Below are positions 26,274-35,900 of a stretch of 64,000 nt of DNA, piece after piece (within the stretch, counting starts at the first letter, position 1; every line of letters begins with the position of its first letter). Position numbers and translations under genes: made by a program. This stretch comes from CAWHOW01 sp963831005. Lineage in GTDB: Bacteria; Bacteroidota; Bacteroidia; Bacteroidales; CG2-30-32-10. The DNA is taken from NCBI GenBank assembly GCA_963831005.1, contig CAWHOW010000022.1, positions 1 to 64,000 on the forward strand. The letters are read 5' to 3'. The notes below the pieces were generated by a model. That model worked only from the letters and a program-made list of their open reading frames with translations. It did no database searches and had not been told where the DNA came from.

Positions 26274-26768
26274 ATGAAAACTACAGCAACAAAACTCAGC
26301 AACATTACAGGAATTGCTTTATTAAGCTTCCTGTTATTCATTAACGCATCAGCCTTTTCACAAAACGGCGGTCAGGCACAACAGAAAAAGGAAAAGATAG
26401 AAGCACAGAAAGTGGCTTTTATGACACAGAAGTTAAATTTAACTCCTGAAGAATCGCAGAAATTCTGGCCAGTTTACGATCAGTACGAAGCACAGAAAGA
26501 AACGATAAATAAAAGTCATCGCCAGCAAACTAAAGGATTAAAGAATGCTGAACTAACAGATGCACAGGCTGATTCTCTGATAACAGCCGAGATTGTTTAT
26601 GATCAATCCCTGCTCGACCTGAAAAAGGAATTTATTCCCAAATTCAAAGAAGTACTGCCTGCTTCAAAGGTTGCGAAGATTCCTGAAGCAGAGCGTCAAT
26701 TCAAAGAGATGCTTCTAAAACTTGTGAAAGAGCAAAAGCAACAAAATGCCCCAGCGCAAAAAAACTAA
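26274..26768 (+). CDS. Spy/CpxP-like periplasmic protein
   Basis: 164 residues with a signal peptide (to about 'FINASAFS'), followed by a helical, highly charged domain. The segment 'QKLNLTPEESQKFWPVYDQYEAQKETI' resembles the LTxxQ-type helices of Spy/CpxP and of the heavy-metal sensor family. The C-terminus is Lys/Gln-rich. Proteins of this kind act as periplasmic chaperones or stress sensors. It lies 18 bases after the membrane-protein gene, with a clear terminator behind it, so it closes the sigma operon. Confidence 0.7.
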   Translation: MKTTATKLSNITGIALLSFLLFINASAFSQNGGQAQQKKEKIEAQKVAFMTQKLNLTPEESQKFWPVYDQYEAQKETINKSHRQQTKGLKNAELTDAQADSLITAEIVYDQSLLDLKKEFIPKFKEVLPASKVAKIPEAERQFKEMLLKLVKEQKQQNAPAQKN

Positions 26769-26773
26769 ATACA

Positions 26774-26800
26774 AACTCCCGGAAACGGGAGTTTTTTATT
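26774..26800 (+). terminator. Rho-independent terminator
   Basis: A perfect 8-bp stem AACTCCCG / CGGGAGTT with a GAAA tetraloop, followed by TTTTATT. It ends the sigma-factor operon. Confidence 0.92.
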
Positions 26801-26809
26801 TGTTATATG

Positions 26810-26817
26810 TATCTTTG
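26810..26817 (+). promoter_or_regulatory. -7 promoter box
   Basis: TATCTTTG matches TAnnTTTG, 16 bases before the ATG of the small gene at 26834. Confidence 0.5.
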
Positions 26818-26833
26818 AAGAAAAAAAACAGAT

Positions 26834-27079
26834 ATGAAAACATCAGTTGAAATAAGCTATTACCCACTTAACGAAGAGTTCATTCCTCATATCAAAGATT
26901 TTATTGCAAGAATGAACACTTATACAAATCTTGTTGTTCGTACCAATACCCTCAGCACTCAGATATTCGGCGAATACAGGGATATAATGAATGCCCTGAC
27001 CAATGAAATAGAAAAGTCTTTCAGCCTCCCCCACTCTGTTTTCATTATTAAGATGATCAATGCCGACAGGGAAAATTAA
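26834..27079 (+). CDS. Small YkoF/thiamine-binding-like protein
   Basis: 81 residues in a ferredoxin-like beta-alpha-beta pattern: 'TSVEISYYPLNEEFIPHIKDFIARM', 'LVVRTNTLSTQIFGEYRDIMNALTNEIEKSF', 'SVFIIKMINADRE'. The 'TNxxSTQIFGEY' stretch resembles the MTH1187/YkoF group, which bind thiamine-like ligands. The fit is by eye only. It has its own promoter and lies between two terminator/promoter boundaries, so it is transcribed alone. Confidence 0.55.
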   Translation: MKTSVEISYYPLNEEFIPHIKDFIARMNTYTNLVVRTNTLSTQIFGEYRDIMNALTNEIEKSFSLPHSVFIIKMINADREN

Positions 27080-27192
27080 TTAATGTTGATTCGGCTTTGG
27101 TTTTGATGTTACGATGAGATTAATACTTGTCGTACTGACTGTAAATGAATTATTTATTTGTTAATTTCTTATATACATCAATTTTAATTATT

Positions 27193-27200
27193 TAAATTTG
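27193..27200 (+). promoter_or_regulatory. -7 promoter box
   Basis: TAAATTTG matches TAnnTTTG, 24 bases before the ATG of the secreted-protein gene. Confidence 0.55.
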
Positions 27201-27224
27201 ATGTTCATTACAAAACCCTAACGT

Positions 27225-28328
27225 ATGAAAAAAACTCTTTTACTTTCCTCTATTTTTATTTTTATAATTTTATCCTCATATGCACAGCCGGTAATTAAAA
27301 AGACCGATATGCCAAATGTTGGCGACACAATTAGAATTAATACCGCACTTAATAGTAGCGGCATCAATTATACATCAACGGATACAAATTATCTCTGGGA
27401 TTTTTCAAGCCTTACATCCAGCTCTCAGCGTGTAGATACTTTTATGAGTATTGCATCTACATCACCCACATATCAAATTATTTTTCAATATCTTTCAGGT
27501 TGTAACCTCGCCGGAAACCAGCCAAACATGGTTTCAATTAACACTCCTTTAATACCCATTACCATTACCAATGTTTATGATTTTTTTGATAATTCTTCTG
27601 CTTCTTATGAAGAATTCGGATTTGGTGCAAAGTTTAATGGAATAGCTCTTCCCGTAAAATATAATAATCCGGATGTGCAATTAATTTTCCCCTTAACATA
27701 TGGAGAAAAAGATTCATGCGATTTTTCTTATGATGTACCTATTCCTTCATTTGGATATTACGGTGAACAGGAACACCGTGTTAATTTCGTTGATGGCTGG
27801 GGTACTGTTATTACTCCGGCTGATACATTCTCAGCTATGCGCGTACAATCGATAATTACTGCACACGATTCAGTTCACATAGATACCATAATTAATTATG
27901 GCACTTCTTTTAATTATACCACAACTGAATATAAATGGTACGCTTATAAAATGGGAGAACCGGTAATAAAGGTATCTGTCAGAACAGGGACAGGTCCTAG
28001 TATTACCACTGTTGAATATCAAAACAGGCCAAAGAATATCACAGGAATAAAGTATGATGATTCGCCATGTTTTATTCTCGGTCTTTATCCTAACCCTGTT
28101 AATGAAAACACCAATCTTTATTTCTCACTTGCAAAACCATCTACAATAGAAGTCAGTATTACTGATATGTTAGGCAGAAATATTAAGACTATTACATCTA
28201 AAGAATACCCTGAAGGCTTTAATTCAGTGCCTCTTGATATTTCCGGAATGAACCTTGGCAAAGGAATTTATTTTGTAAGAATTAATTCAGAGAATGTTTC
28301 AAAAGTAATTAAGATGGAAGTTCAGTAA
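27225..28328 (+). CDS. Secreted protein with T9SS type A sorting domain
   Basis: 367 residues: signal peptide (MKKTLLLSSIFIFIILSSYA), about 260 residues of beta-rich sequence with no recognised domain ('YTSTDTNYLWDFSSL', 'FPLTYGEKDSCDFSYDVP', 'DGWGTVITPADTFSAMRVQS'), and a T9SS sorting domain of ~80 residues ('LGLYPNPVNENTNLYF', 'ITDMLGRNI', 'LGKGIYFVRI'). Proteins of this architecture are common Bacteroidota surface proteins of unknown role. It runs convergently into the C1B peptidase gene with two bases between the stops. Confidence 0.8.
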   Translation: MKKTLLLSSIFIFIILSSYAQPVIKKTDMPNVGDTIRINTALNSSGINYTSTDTNYLWDFSSLTSSSQRVDTFMSIASTSPTYQIIFQYLSGCNLAGNQPNMVSINTPLIPITITNVYDFFDNSSASYEEFGFGAKFNGIALPVKYNNPDVQLIFPLTYGEKDSCDFSYDVPIPSFGYYGEQEHRVNFVDGWGTVITPADTFSAMRVQSIITAHDSVHIDTIINYGTSFNYTTTEYKWYAYKMGEPVIKVSVRTGTGPSITTVEYQNRPKNITGIKYDDSPCFILGLYPNPVNENTNLYFSLAKPSTIEVSITDMLGRNIKTITSKEYPEGFNSVPLDISGMNLGKGIYFVRINSENVSKVIKMEVQ

Positions 28329-28330
28329 AG

Positions 28331-29569
28331 TTATTTAAGGATCTCTTCTAATAATTCTTTTACTGCATCTTTGTTCAGTAAAATATTCATCATTTTTAGT
28401 TTTACATAATCTTCTCTCAGATATTTGTAACCGGGATATTTCCCGTCGAATGCACCCGCATTGGAATCTTTAACCAGAAACCAATAAACACCATTTTCTT
28501 CTTTATAACCAACCAAATGAAGACAATGCTGATCTTCTGTAGTTTTATTATCAATTCTGAACTGCCTTGCGTCATCGTCTATGTATGCCGGTGGAATATC
28601 AAATGTTGGGATGATAGCAACCTGCTTTTGATTATCTATTCCGGGTTCGGTAATATCACCGCAAATGATGATGGAATAACCTTTCGCAACAGCATTCTTG
28701 ATAACCTTAATAAAATTATCAGCATTTACATTAATATATCCCTTTCCATACGCAAAATTATTGCCATCATTCAAATCAGACATCTTTGTGAAAGGATATT
28801 TACTATTTGACTTGAAACTGTAATAACCTTTTGAAGACAACTGGCAATAATCAGACAAAAACGAAATTGGGACATATTTTTTCCCGCTGAATTCAAACTC
28901 TTCAGGCGGTTTTCCCATGTACATATTCAGAAGAGCCTTAACATTATCAATAACCAAACTATCATTCCAGGCACAGGACCGCTTTACAGATTCAAGATAT
29001 TTCTGAATCTTTCCAAGCATTTCTTTGTGGTCGTATTCAGTTTGCCCTTTTAATAATCCGCTGTATGCAGATAAAGGAACTGCGCCATACATCTTCATTA
29101 ATTTGGGAATTAAATTAGCATCTGAACCTTCTTTGATAGTGAAGTTCCCTTTATTATTAACAAATTCTCTTGCCCGCTCAACATATTTCCAATAAACAAA
29201 ATACATCTCAGAAAGCTTTACTTTTTTACCACTTAACCTGAATATTTCTGATTCAAAAAATGAGGTAGTGGCAAAACTCCAGCAGTTTCCTGTCCTCCCC
29301 TGACAAATCGGTTCATTGAACCAGCATTTGGTAAATTCATCAGGTGAAGTCGGCAACTTTATCCCGGAAAAATCAACCGCAAAATGTTTTTTCTTTATTG
29401 GCTTAGTACTGTCTTCATATTTTTTAATACCCATCAATATGGAATCTTTATAATAGGTATCATTGTTTTCAATAAACGTCCCTTTATCCTTCTGAATTTG
29501 CTGCGCAGATAAGGTATTTGCTAATAAAAGAAGGAGAATACACAAAATGCTGCTCTTCATAAAGTTCAA
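28331..29569 (-). CDS. Exported C1B-family cysteine peptidase (bleomycin hydrolase/PepC-like)
   Basis: 412 residues with a signal peptide (MNFMKSSILCILLLLLANTLSA). The papain-like catalytic Cys is in 'CQGRTGNCWSFATTSF', the His in 'DQHCLHLVGY', and the Asn in 'WFLVKDSNAG', the aminopeptidase C pattern. The substrate-facing 'SEMYFVYWKYVERAREFV' also matches C1B enzymes, which are normally cytoplasmic; the signal peptide places this one in the periplasm or outside. There is no T9SS domain. It is a distant relative of the two C1 peptidases at 38762 and 49537. Confidence 0.85.
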   Translation of the reverse strand: MNFMKSSILCILLLLLANTLSAQQIQKDKGTFIENNDTYYKDSILMGIKKYEDSTKPIKKKHFAVDFSGIKLPTSPDEFTKCWFNEPICQGRTGNCWSFATTSFFESEIFRLSGKKVKLSEMYFVYWKYVERAREFVNNKGNFTIKEGSDANLIPKLMKMYGAVPLSAYSGLLKGQTEYDHKEMLGKIQKYLESVKRSCAWNDSLVIDNVKALLNMYMGKPPEEFEFSGKKYVPISFLSDYCQLSSKGYYSFKSNSKYPFTKMSDLNDGNNFAYGKGYINVNADNFIKVIKNAVAKGYSIIICGDITEPGIDNQKQVAIIPTFDIPPAYIDDDARQFRIDNKTTEDQHCLHLVGYKEENGVYWFLVKDSNAGAFDGKYPGYKYLREDYVKLKMMNILLNKDAVKELLEEILK

Positions 29570-29765
29570 TAATATATTGTAATTTATTTTCAGATATTCA
29601 ATTAAAGCGACCCAGCAAAGTTATCTCGAATTCTGGCAAATATACTTAAACGCAATTAATTTGAAGTGTGCAGTGTATTAGCTAAGGCTAAACTTCATTC
29701 AAAACTCTCTAAATGTAAATGCTTTTTTCACAAAATAACGAAGCCAATCCTATCATTACTTATGC

Positions 29766-29773
29766 TATTTTTG
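29766..29773 (+). promoter_or_regulatory. -7 promoter box of EamA transporter gene
   Basis: TATTTTTG matches TAnnTTTG, 22 bases before the TTG start. Confidence 0.5.
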
Positions 29774-29795
29774 CAGGAACAATAAAGTATAAATA

Positions 29796-30698
29796 TTGAA
29801 GAAATTAGAAAGTTATATTGAACTGCACATCATTGTTGTAATACTAGGTTTTACGGCAATCCTTGGGAAACTTATTCAACTGCCTGCACCTGTATTGGTT
29901 TGGTACAGGACCATGTTTGCGTTCATTGCTTTATTTATCTGGTTCAAATTTTCCAAAACAAAATTTACTCTTCCTGCCAATCAAATAATAAAGTTGCTTG
30001 GAATTGGATTAATAGTCGGTGCTCACTGGATATTTTTCTTTCAGGCAATCAAAGTTTCAAATGTTTCAGTAACGCTTGGATGTCTTGCCAGCGGTACCCT
30101 TTTTGCAAGCCTGCTTGAACCATTGATCTTTAAAAGAAGAATATACTGGTTTGAGGTTTTGCTTGGACTTGCTATTATTATTGGATTATACCTGATCTTC
30201 CAGTTCGAAACAAAATATATTGATGGCATATTTTTCTCATTATTAGCCTTTTTCCTCTCCTCATTATTTACCGTTTTGAACAAGAAGATAACCTTACAGT
30301 TTAACCAGAATGTTATTGGCTTTTATGAGATGATAGGCGGTTTTATAGGAGTTACCATATATCTTTTCTTCAATGGTAATTTGAATTCACAAGACCTTAG
30401 TTTTAGCTGGAAAGATTTCATGTTCCTTGCTTTGCTTGCCGTTATCTGTTCTGCTTACGCTTTTTCAGCCGTTGTAAGGGTTATGAAGGAAATATCCGCT
30501 TATGCAGTTGTGCTTACCATCAATCTTGAACCTGTTTATGGGATCATACTGGCTTATTTTATTTTCGGTTCTTCGGAATATATGACAACCGGGTTTTACT
30601 TTGGTACAATTATTCTTCTTGCGGCTATTTTCCTGTATCCTATGCTTTCCAGGAAATTTATTAAAAATGATGCAGCAGGTACACAAATTCCTCTTTGA
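29796..30698 (+). CDS. EamA/DMT-family transporter
   Basis: 300 residues with ten predicted membrane segments in two EamA halves ('VVILGFTAILGKLIQLPAPVLVWYRTMFAFIALFIWF...' and 'IIGLYLIFQFETKYIDGIFFSLLAFFLSSLFTVLNKK...'). The closing motif 'SAYAVVLTINLEPVYGIILAYFIFGSSEYMT' is typical of RhaT/EamA drug-metabolite exporters. The start must be TTG 29796, since no ATG precedes the first membrane helix and a promoter box sits just upstream. The substrate is unknown. Confidence 0.88.
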   Translation: MKKLESYIELHIIVVILGFTAILGKLIQLPAPVLVWYRTMFAFIALFIWFKFSKTKFTLPANQIIKLLGIGLIVGAHWIFFFQAIKVSNVSVTLGCLASGTLFASLLEPLIFKRRIYWFEVLLGLAIIIGLYLIFQFETKYIDGIFFSLLAFFLSSLFTVLNKKITLQFNQNVIGFYEMIGGFIGVTIYLFFNGNLNSQDLSFSWKDFMFLALLAVICSAYAFSAVVRVMKEISAYAVVLTINLEPVYGIILAYFIFGSSEYMTTGFYFGTIILLAAIFLYPMLSRKFIKNDAAGTQIPL

Positions 30699-30790
30699 AG
30701 CAAAGTATTCTTAGAAATTTATTGTAAGATTGAACTTTTATTGCCACAATCTCAGAATGTATAAACAGGGTGTATTGGTTCAATAGGTGT

Positions 30791-30929
30791 CCTTAATGGT
30801 GCATCGGGAATACCCGATGTTGTGTCGGGAATACCCGATAACCTGTCGGGCATACCCGATAACCTGTCGGGTACACCCGATGTTCTGTCGGGTACACCCG
30901 GTGTCGTGTCGGGATCACCCGATGTTGTG
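30791..30929. repeat. 21-bp tandem array 3, left part
   Basis: Units read CCCGATGTTGTGTCGGG followed by four variable bases (AATA, CATA, TACA, ATCA). Each contains the near-palindrome CGGGTACACCCG. The array is cut inside a unit at 30929 by the IS3-family element and continues at 32498. About 6.5 units lie on this side. The minus strand reads as a heptapeptide repeat, again a consequence of the period. Confidence 0.9.
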
Positions 30930-31195
30930 TGTATCGTCCTGAAAATAGTTTACACATTTTGATTAAAAATCCTAAGACAAGTTTACAAAAGTTTTTTAAT
31001 CCTAACACAAATTTACATTAATTTTTAATCTTGAATAATATTTACATTTGCATCACCGGAAGAAGCGGAAGCGGGCTCTGCTGAGGAGCAACTCGCCAGG
31101 AATACCCCGGTCAGATAGCATAATAATCCGTTATAGAGTTTACACTTTGTAGTGGATTTGCTTTTATTACGCATTCTGTGTATTCCTAAAAAAAC

Positions 31196-32110
31196 CTATA
31201 TTTCCATAAGCACCTCCTGTTCTTTTTTAAGAGCATAATAATTTTTCCATCGTTTTTTGATAACACCTTCCATAACATGGGCATCAACTGGTGTGAGCAT
31301 ATCAATGCTGGAATGTGGTCGAAGAAAATTATAGATGCTGATTGCTTTTGCAACTTCATCCCGGGCAATATTAAAATCGGGATAAATGTTTTCTAACAAT
31401 TCGCTTTTTAATATACCATTCACTCTTTCTGCAATAGCATTATCTAAAGGATCTCCTGTTTGTGTCATGCTAATACGAATATGCTGTTTTTCCAATAACT
31501 CTACATAATCATAACTGCAATATTGAACTCCTCTATCTGAATGATGCATAAGCCGATGTTTTTCAGGCAATGATTTGAAAGCCATTCGCAAAGCCATTTC
31601 ACAGCCATTTGCTGATAAATTTTGGCTCAAATAAAATCCAACTATTTTCCGTGAGTATGCATCTGTGATTAACGAAAGATAAGCAAACCCTGTCCCTACG
31701 TGGATATAGGTAATATCGCTAACCCATAATTGATTTGCCGCAATTGGAATAAAATCTTCTATTAAGTTCGGATATTTTTTTAGCCAATGCCTGCTATTTG
31801 TTGTAATGGGTTTTCTGTTTTTTCGCTTTCGTATCAGCAATCCATGTTCTCGAAGCAAATCAAAAAACGAATCCCTACCAATACCTATTGCATGCTGCTG
31901 CATAAATAGTTGCATTTTTATCATTAACTTCCTTCCTCCAAGCCGTTTCATTATTTTTCGGTGACAATGTACTTCTTGCAATAGTAATTCTTCACTCAAA
32001 ATAATCTTTTCCTGATATTTTTTCCCTTGATAATAGGCTTGCCTTGAATAACCAAGCAATGAACAAAGCTCTTCTATTTTTGAATAAGGCCTGCTTTGCT
32101 CTACTTTCAT
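31196..32110 (-). CDS. IS3-family transposase OrfB
   Basis: 304 residues. An HTH_21-type segment near the N-terminus is followed by the integrase core. The catalytic triad is Asp132 ('LWVSDITYIHVG'), Asp192 ('HHSDRGVQYCS') and Glu228 ('NAIAERVNGILKSE'), giving DD(35)E spacing. Its ATG overlaps the OrfA stop (ATGA), so it is probably made by translational coupling; many IS3 elements instead use a -1 frameshift. No inactivating change is seen. Confidence 0.93.
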   Translation of the reverse strand: MKVEQSRPYSKIEELCSLLGYSRQAYYQGKKYQEKIILSEELLLQEVHCHRKIMKRLGGRKLMIKMQLFMQQHAIGIGRDSFFDLLREHGLLIRKRKNRKPITTNSRHWLKKYPNLIEDFIPIAANQLWVSDITYIHVGTGFAYLSLITDAYSRKIVGFYLSQNLSANGCEMALRMAFKSLPEKHRLMHHSDRGVQYCSYDYVELLEKQHIRISMTQTGDPLDNAIAERVNGILKSELLENIYPDFNIARDEVAKAISIYNFLRPHSSIDMLTPVDAHVMEGVIKKRWKNYYALKKEQEVLMEI

Positions 32111-32439
32111 GATTGCTTGGTGCCAGATTTTTTTCGCAAATCTATCCCGAATTGGTCTTTACCAATATCTATCATGGCTTCAAGTAATTCGTTGTGCAAT
32201 TGTAATCTTCGGAGTTCAGCTTGCAGCAATTTTACTTCTTTGGAAAGTGCCTCTGTTGGCTGATTTTGTTTTGCTATTTTTGATTTGGCTGGCTTATTTG
32301 AAGTAGTGTATCGTCCTCTGAACTGTTGAACCCAACCATGTATGGTTCTGAAGTCAAATCCATACTTTGCTTGTAATTGGCGGTAGCTAATGCCTCCGGC
32401 TAAATACTCAGCAATGATTTTTTCTTTTTCTTTTATCAT
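32107..32439 (-). CDS. IS3-family transposase OrfA
   Basis: 110 residues. The N-terminal helix-turn-helix 'EYLAGGISYRQLQAKYGFDFRTIHGWVQQFRG' would bind the inverted repeats, and the leucine-rich helix 'LSKEVKLLQAELRRLQLHNELLEAMIDIG' is the coiled coil for dimerisation. It precedes OrfB with a 4-base overlap. Confidence 0.9.
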   Translation of the reverse strand: MIKEKEKIIAEYLAGGISYRQLQAKYGFDFRTIHGWVQQFRGRYTTSNKPAKSKIAKQNQPTEALSKEVKLLQAELRRLQLHNELLEAMIDIGKDQFGIDLRKKSGTKQS

Positions 32440-32497
32440 ATCTGTTTTGTCTGATGTAAATTTACATTTTTGTGTAAACCTATTTCAGGACAAGACA

Positions 32498-32695
32498 GTG
32501 TCGGGATCACCCGATGCCGTGATAGGTTAACTTTTCACTGTAATAAGTTCACTTTTTACTGTAATAGGTGCACCTGATGCCGTGATAGGTTCACCTTTCA
32601 CCGTAATAGGTTCACCTGATGCCATGATAGGTGCACCTGGCACCATGATAGGTGTACCTGTTGCTATGATAAATTCACCTTTTGCCGCTAGAGCA
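32498..32695. repeat. 21-bp tandem array 3, right part
   Basis: The array resumes with GTG then TCGGGATCACCCGATG and drifts to units of the form CCTGATGCCATGATAGGTGCA. The 12-base near-palindrome CGGGTACACCCG becomes AGGTGCACCT, so self-complementarity is kept while sequence changes. About nine units; the last ones (after ~32660) are degenerate. The following 220 bases to the histidine kinase gene are AT-rich, with no gene. Confidence 0.88.
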
Positions 32696-32917
32696 TCTGT
32701 TTGGGTGATGATATTCTGTAGTACCCCGTAAATAATTAATGGATATGAATCATTAATTGTGGCTTATCAATTTTAAGAGCAAAACATAATTGGACATTAT
32801 TTTTAACAAAAAACAAATTTCAATCAGGTATTTCAAATTGTATTATAAAAGTTGTAATTTTACAAACTAAATTTTATCAGGCAAAGAATTTATCAGCATT
32901 TTAGCAGTATTTCGATA

Positions 32918-35900
32918 ATGAACGATCTAAGTAAAAAAACAAAGGCCGAACTTATATCTGAAATTGCAGCATTAAAAGCTGATTTAACATCTTTGAAAAA
33001 GAAAGCTAAACCTGATAATGCCACTAAAAAAGGTGTATTTGATGAATCGAAAGATTTAAACTTTTTTAAACTAGCAGAGACATCAACTTCAACAATACTT
33101 GTTTACAAAAAAGACCGGGTATGCTATGTAAATAAATCGGCTACCGAACTTACCGGTTATTCCCAAAAAGAACTCCTGAAAATGAATTTCTGGGACGTTG
33201 TTATTCCGGAAGAAAAGGAGTTTGTTAAGAACAGGGGGCATTTAAGGCTTGATGGCAATAAAAAAATTGAAAACAAGTATGAATTTCGTATTATTACAAA
33301 GAATAATGAAACTCGCTGGGTTGAATTTGCCGCCGATCTTATAATCTTTGATGGAGAACCTGCAGCACTTGGAATAGTTATTGACATTACAGAAAAAAAA
33401 TTAGCTAATGAGAGAGCTTTAGCTTCAAGTAAACAGCGCATCCATTTTCAATCTGCTCTTTTAAAGTTATACCATATTGCGGAATTTAATCTTGAAGATG
33501 CATTTCATTCAATTACAAAAATCACTTCTCATGCTTTGGGAATTGAACGCGTTAGCATTTGGAGTCTCTATGAAAATGATACTTTATTAAAATGTGATGC
33601 TTTATATTTAAGCAGCCTGGACAGTTTCGAAAAAGGATATGAACTGGAAATAAAAAGCTATCCTATTTATTTTAAAGCGCTTAAAGAAAACCTCAATATT
33701 ACAGCCAATAATGCTCTTACAAATAAATATACCAGGGAATTCGCTGAGGGTTATTTAAAACCTCTTCATATTTCTTCAATGCTTGATATTCCAATCAGAA
33801 GAGATGGGAAAGTGATAGGCGTGATTTGTAATGAACATACAGGGGCTCAAAAAGTATGGACGGAAGAAGAGCAGGATTTTGTAATTTCAGTGGCCGAAAT
33901 CATTTCTACAAACATTGAATCTGTTGAGAGAAAGACAAACGAACGCTCACTTTTAAAAGCTCATGACGACCTGAATAAAGCTGTCAGGAAACTTCAGGAA
34001 AGCAAGGAGATAATTGAAGTTGAGAGAGAACAGATTGAAGTTACCCTGCGTTCAATAGGCGATGGTGTAATTACCACCGATGAAAAAGGCAGAATAATTA
34101 TAATGAATACGACTGCTGAAGAACTTACAGGTTGGACAGAACAGGAAGCTTTTGGAAGGCAGATTGATGAAGTATTTGAAATAATCAATGAACATACTAA
34201 GAAAAGCATTCCTACCCCGATTGAGAAGGTTTTAAAAACCGGGAAGATAATTGAGCTTGCAAATAATACACTATTAATTGCAAAGAATGGCAATAGAAGA
34301 ATAATTTCCGACAGCGCTGCACCAATATGGGATAAGAATAATAATATTATTGGAGTAGTGCTGGTATTCAGGGATAATACCGAACAAAAACGCAAAGAAG
34401 AGGAGCTTATTGAAAGCGGAAATGTATATCGCACTTTGTTCGAGAGCGCCAATGATGCCATTTTTATTATTGAAGAGGATAGATTTATTTCCTGCAACAA
34501 AAAAACTCTTGAAATATTTAAATGCAAATTTGAAAACATACTAGGAGCATCTCCTTTCGATTTCTCTCCTGCTGTCCAGCCAGATGGAAGATCATCAAAA
34601 GAATCTGCTGAAGAAAAGATAAGAAAAGCATATGAAGGTCATCCACAATCCTTCGAATGGCAACATACCCGTTTTGACGGAACTGTGTTTGATGCAGAAG
34701 TTGGTTTAAATAAAATAGAGATCAGGGGAAAGGATTACCTACAGGCAATTGTAAGAGATATTAGCGAAAGGAAAAAATCCCTGGAATTAATTAAACAGAG
34801 TGAAAAACAATTCAGGACAACCTTTGAGAATGCTCCAATAGGTATGTGTCTGGCCGATCTTGATGGACGATTTATTGCAGTTAACCAATCACTGTGTGCT
34901 ATTTTAGGGTATACAAAAGATGAATTGACCCGACTCTCCTTTGATGATTTCACTCACCCGGATGACCTTGGAATCAGCAAAATTTGGGTGAAAAAGATGA
35001 TTAATAATGAAGATACCACATATAATATAGATAAAAGATATATTCATAAGGACGGGCATACGGTATGGGCAAATGCTTCAACATCTCTTTTCAGAAAAAC
35101 AGATGGTTCACCTGATTATTTTATCTCTCAAATTATTGATATCACTGAACGCAAAAAAGCAGAAGAAAAATTAAAGAAAAGTGAGGAGAAATACCGCACT
35201 CTTATTGATTCTACAGATACCGGCTTTGTAATACTGGATGAAAAAGGGAATGTATTGGATGCCAATCAAAAATATGTTGAACTTACAGGATGCATTTCTT
35301 TAAATGATATTCTTAAACACAATGTGCTTGATTGGACCGCTGAGCATTGCAGGGGAAAAAACTTTCTGGCGGTAAAAGAATGCATGGAAAATGGATTTGT
35401 CCGCAATCTGGAAATTGAATATGTACATAAAGACGGAACTATTGTTCCAATTGAAATAAGCGCCACGGTTGTGAAATCAGATTCGGGCACACAAATCATG
35501 TCCTTATTATATGATATTTCTTATCGCAAAAAAGCGGAAAAAGAATTGCAGGAAAGCGAGAAGAGGTATCGTAACTATATAGATAATGCACCGGATGGAG
35601 TTATGGTACTTGATACTAACGGGCAATTTCTTAATGTTAATCAGGCAACTTCCGATATAATGGGTTATGCTGTTGAAGAACTAATGCATTCCTCAATTCA
35701 TGATATTCTTGCCCCTGAATCAAATGAAGATGGAATAACTCATTTTAAAAGAATTATTGAAAAAGGCAAAGCTACAGCCGACCTGATGCATAAACATAAG
35801 GATGGCTCCCGCTTTTGGTTAAGTGTTAATGCCGTTAAACTTTCAGAAACAAGAATTCTTGGTTTTATAAAAGACATCACTGCCAATAAAATTGCTGAAG

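Larger units (their letters stand above)
30930..32497 (-). mobile_element. IS3-family insertion sequence (1568 bp)
   Basis: The ends are imperfect inverted repeats starting TGT: left TGTATCGTCCTGAAAATAG then TTTACACA; right (reverse complement) TGTCTTGTCCTGAAA then TAGGTTTACACA. The target duplication is GTG, at 30927-30929 and 32498-32500. Removing the element and one GTG restores the 21-bp phase of the host array. It holds two transposase frames on the minus strand, both apparently intact, and about 260 bases of non-coding sequence at the left end. Confidence 0.93.
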
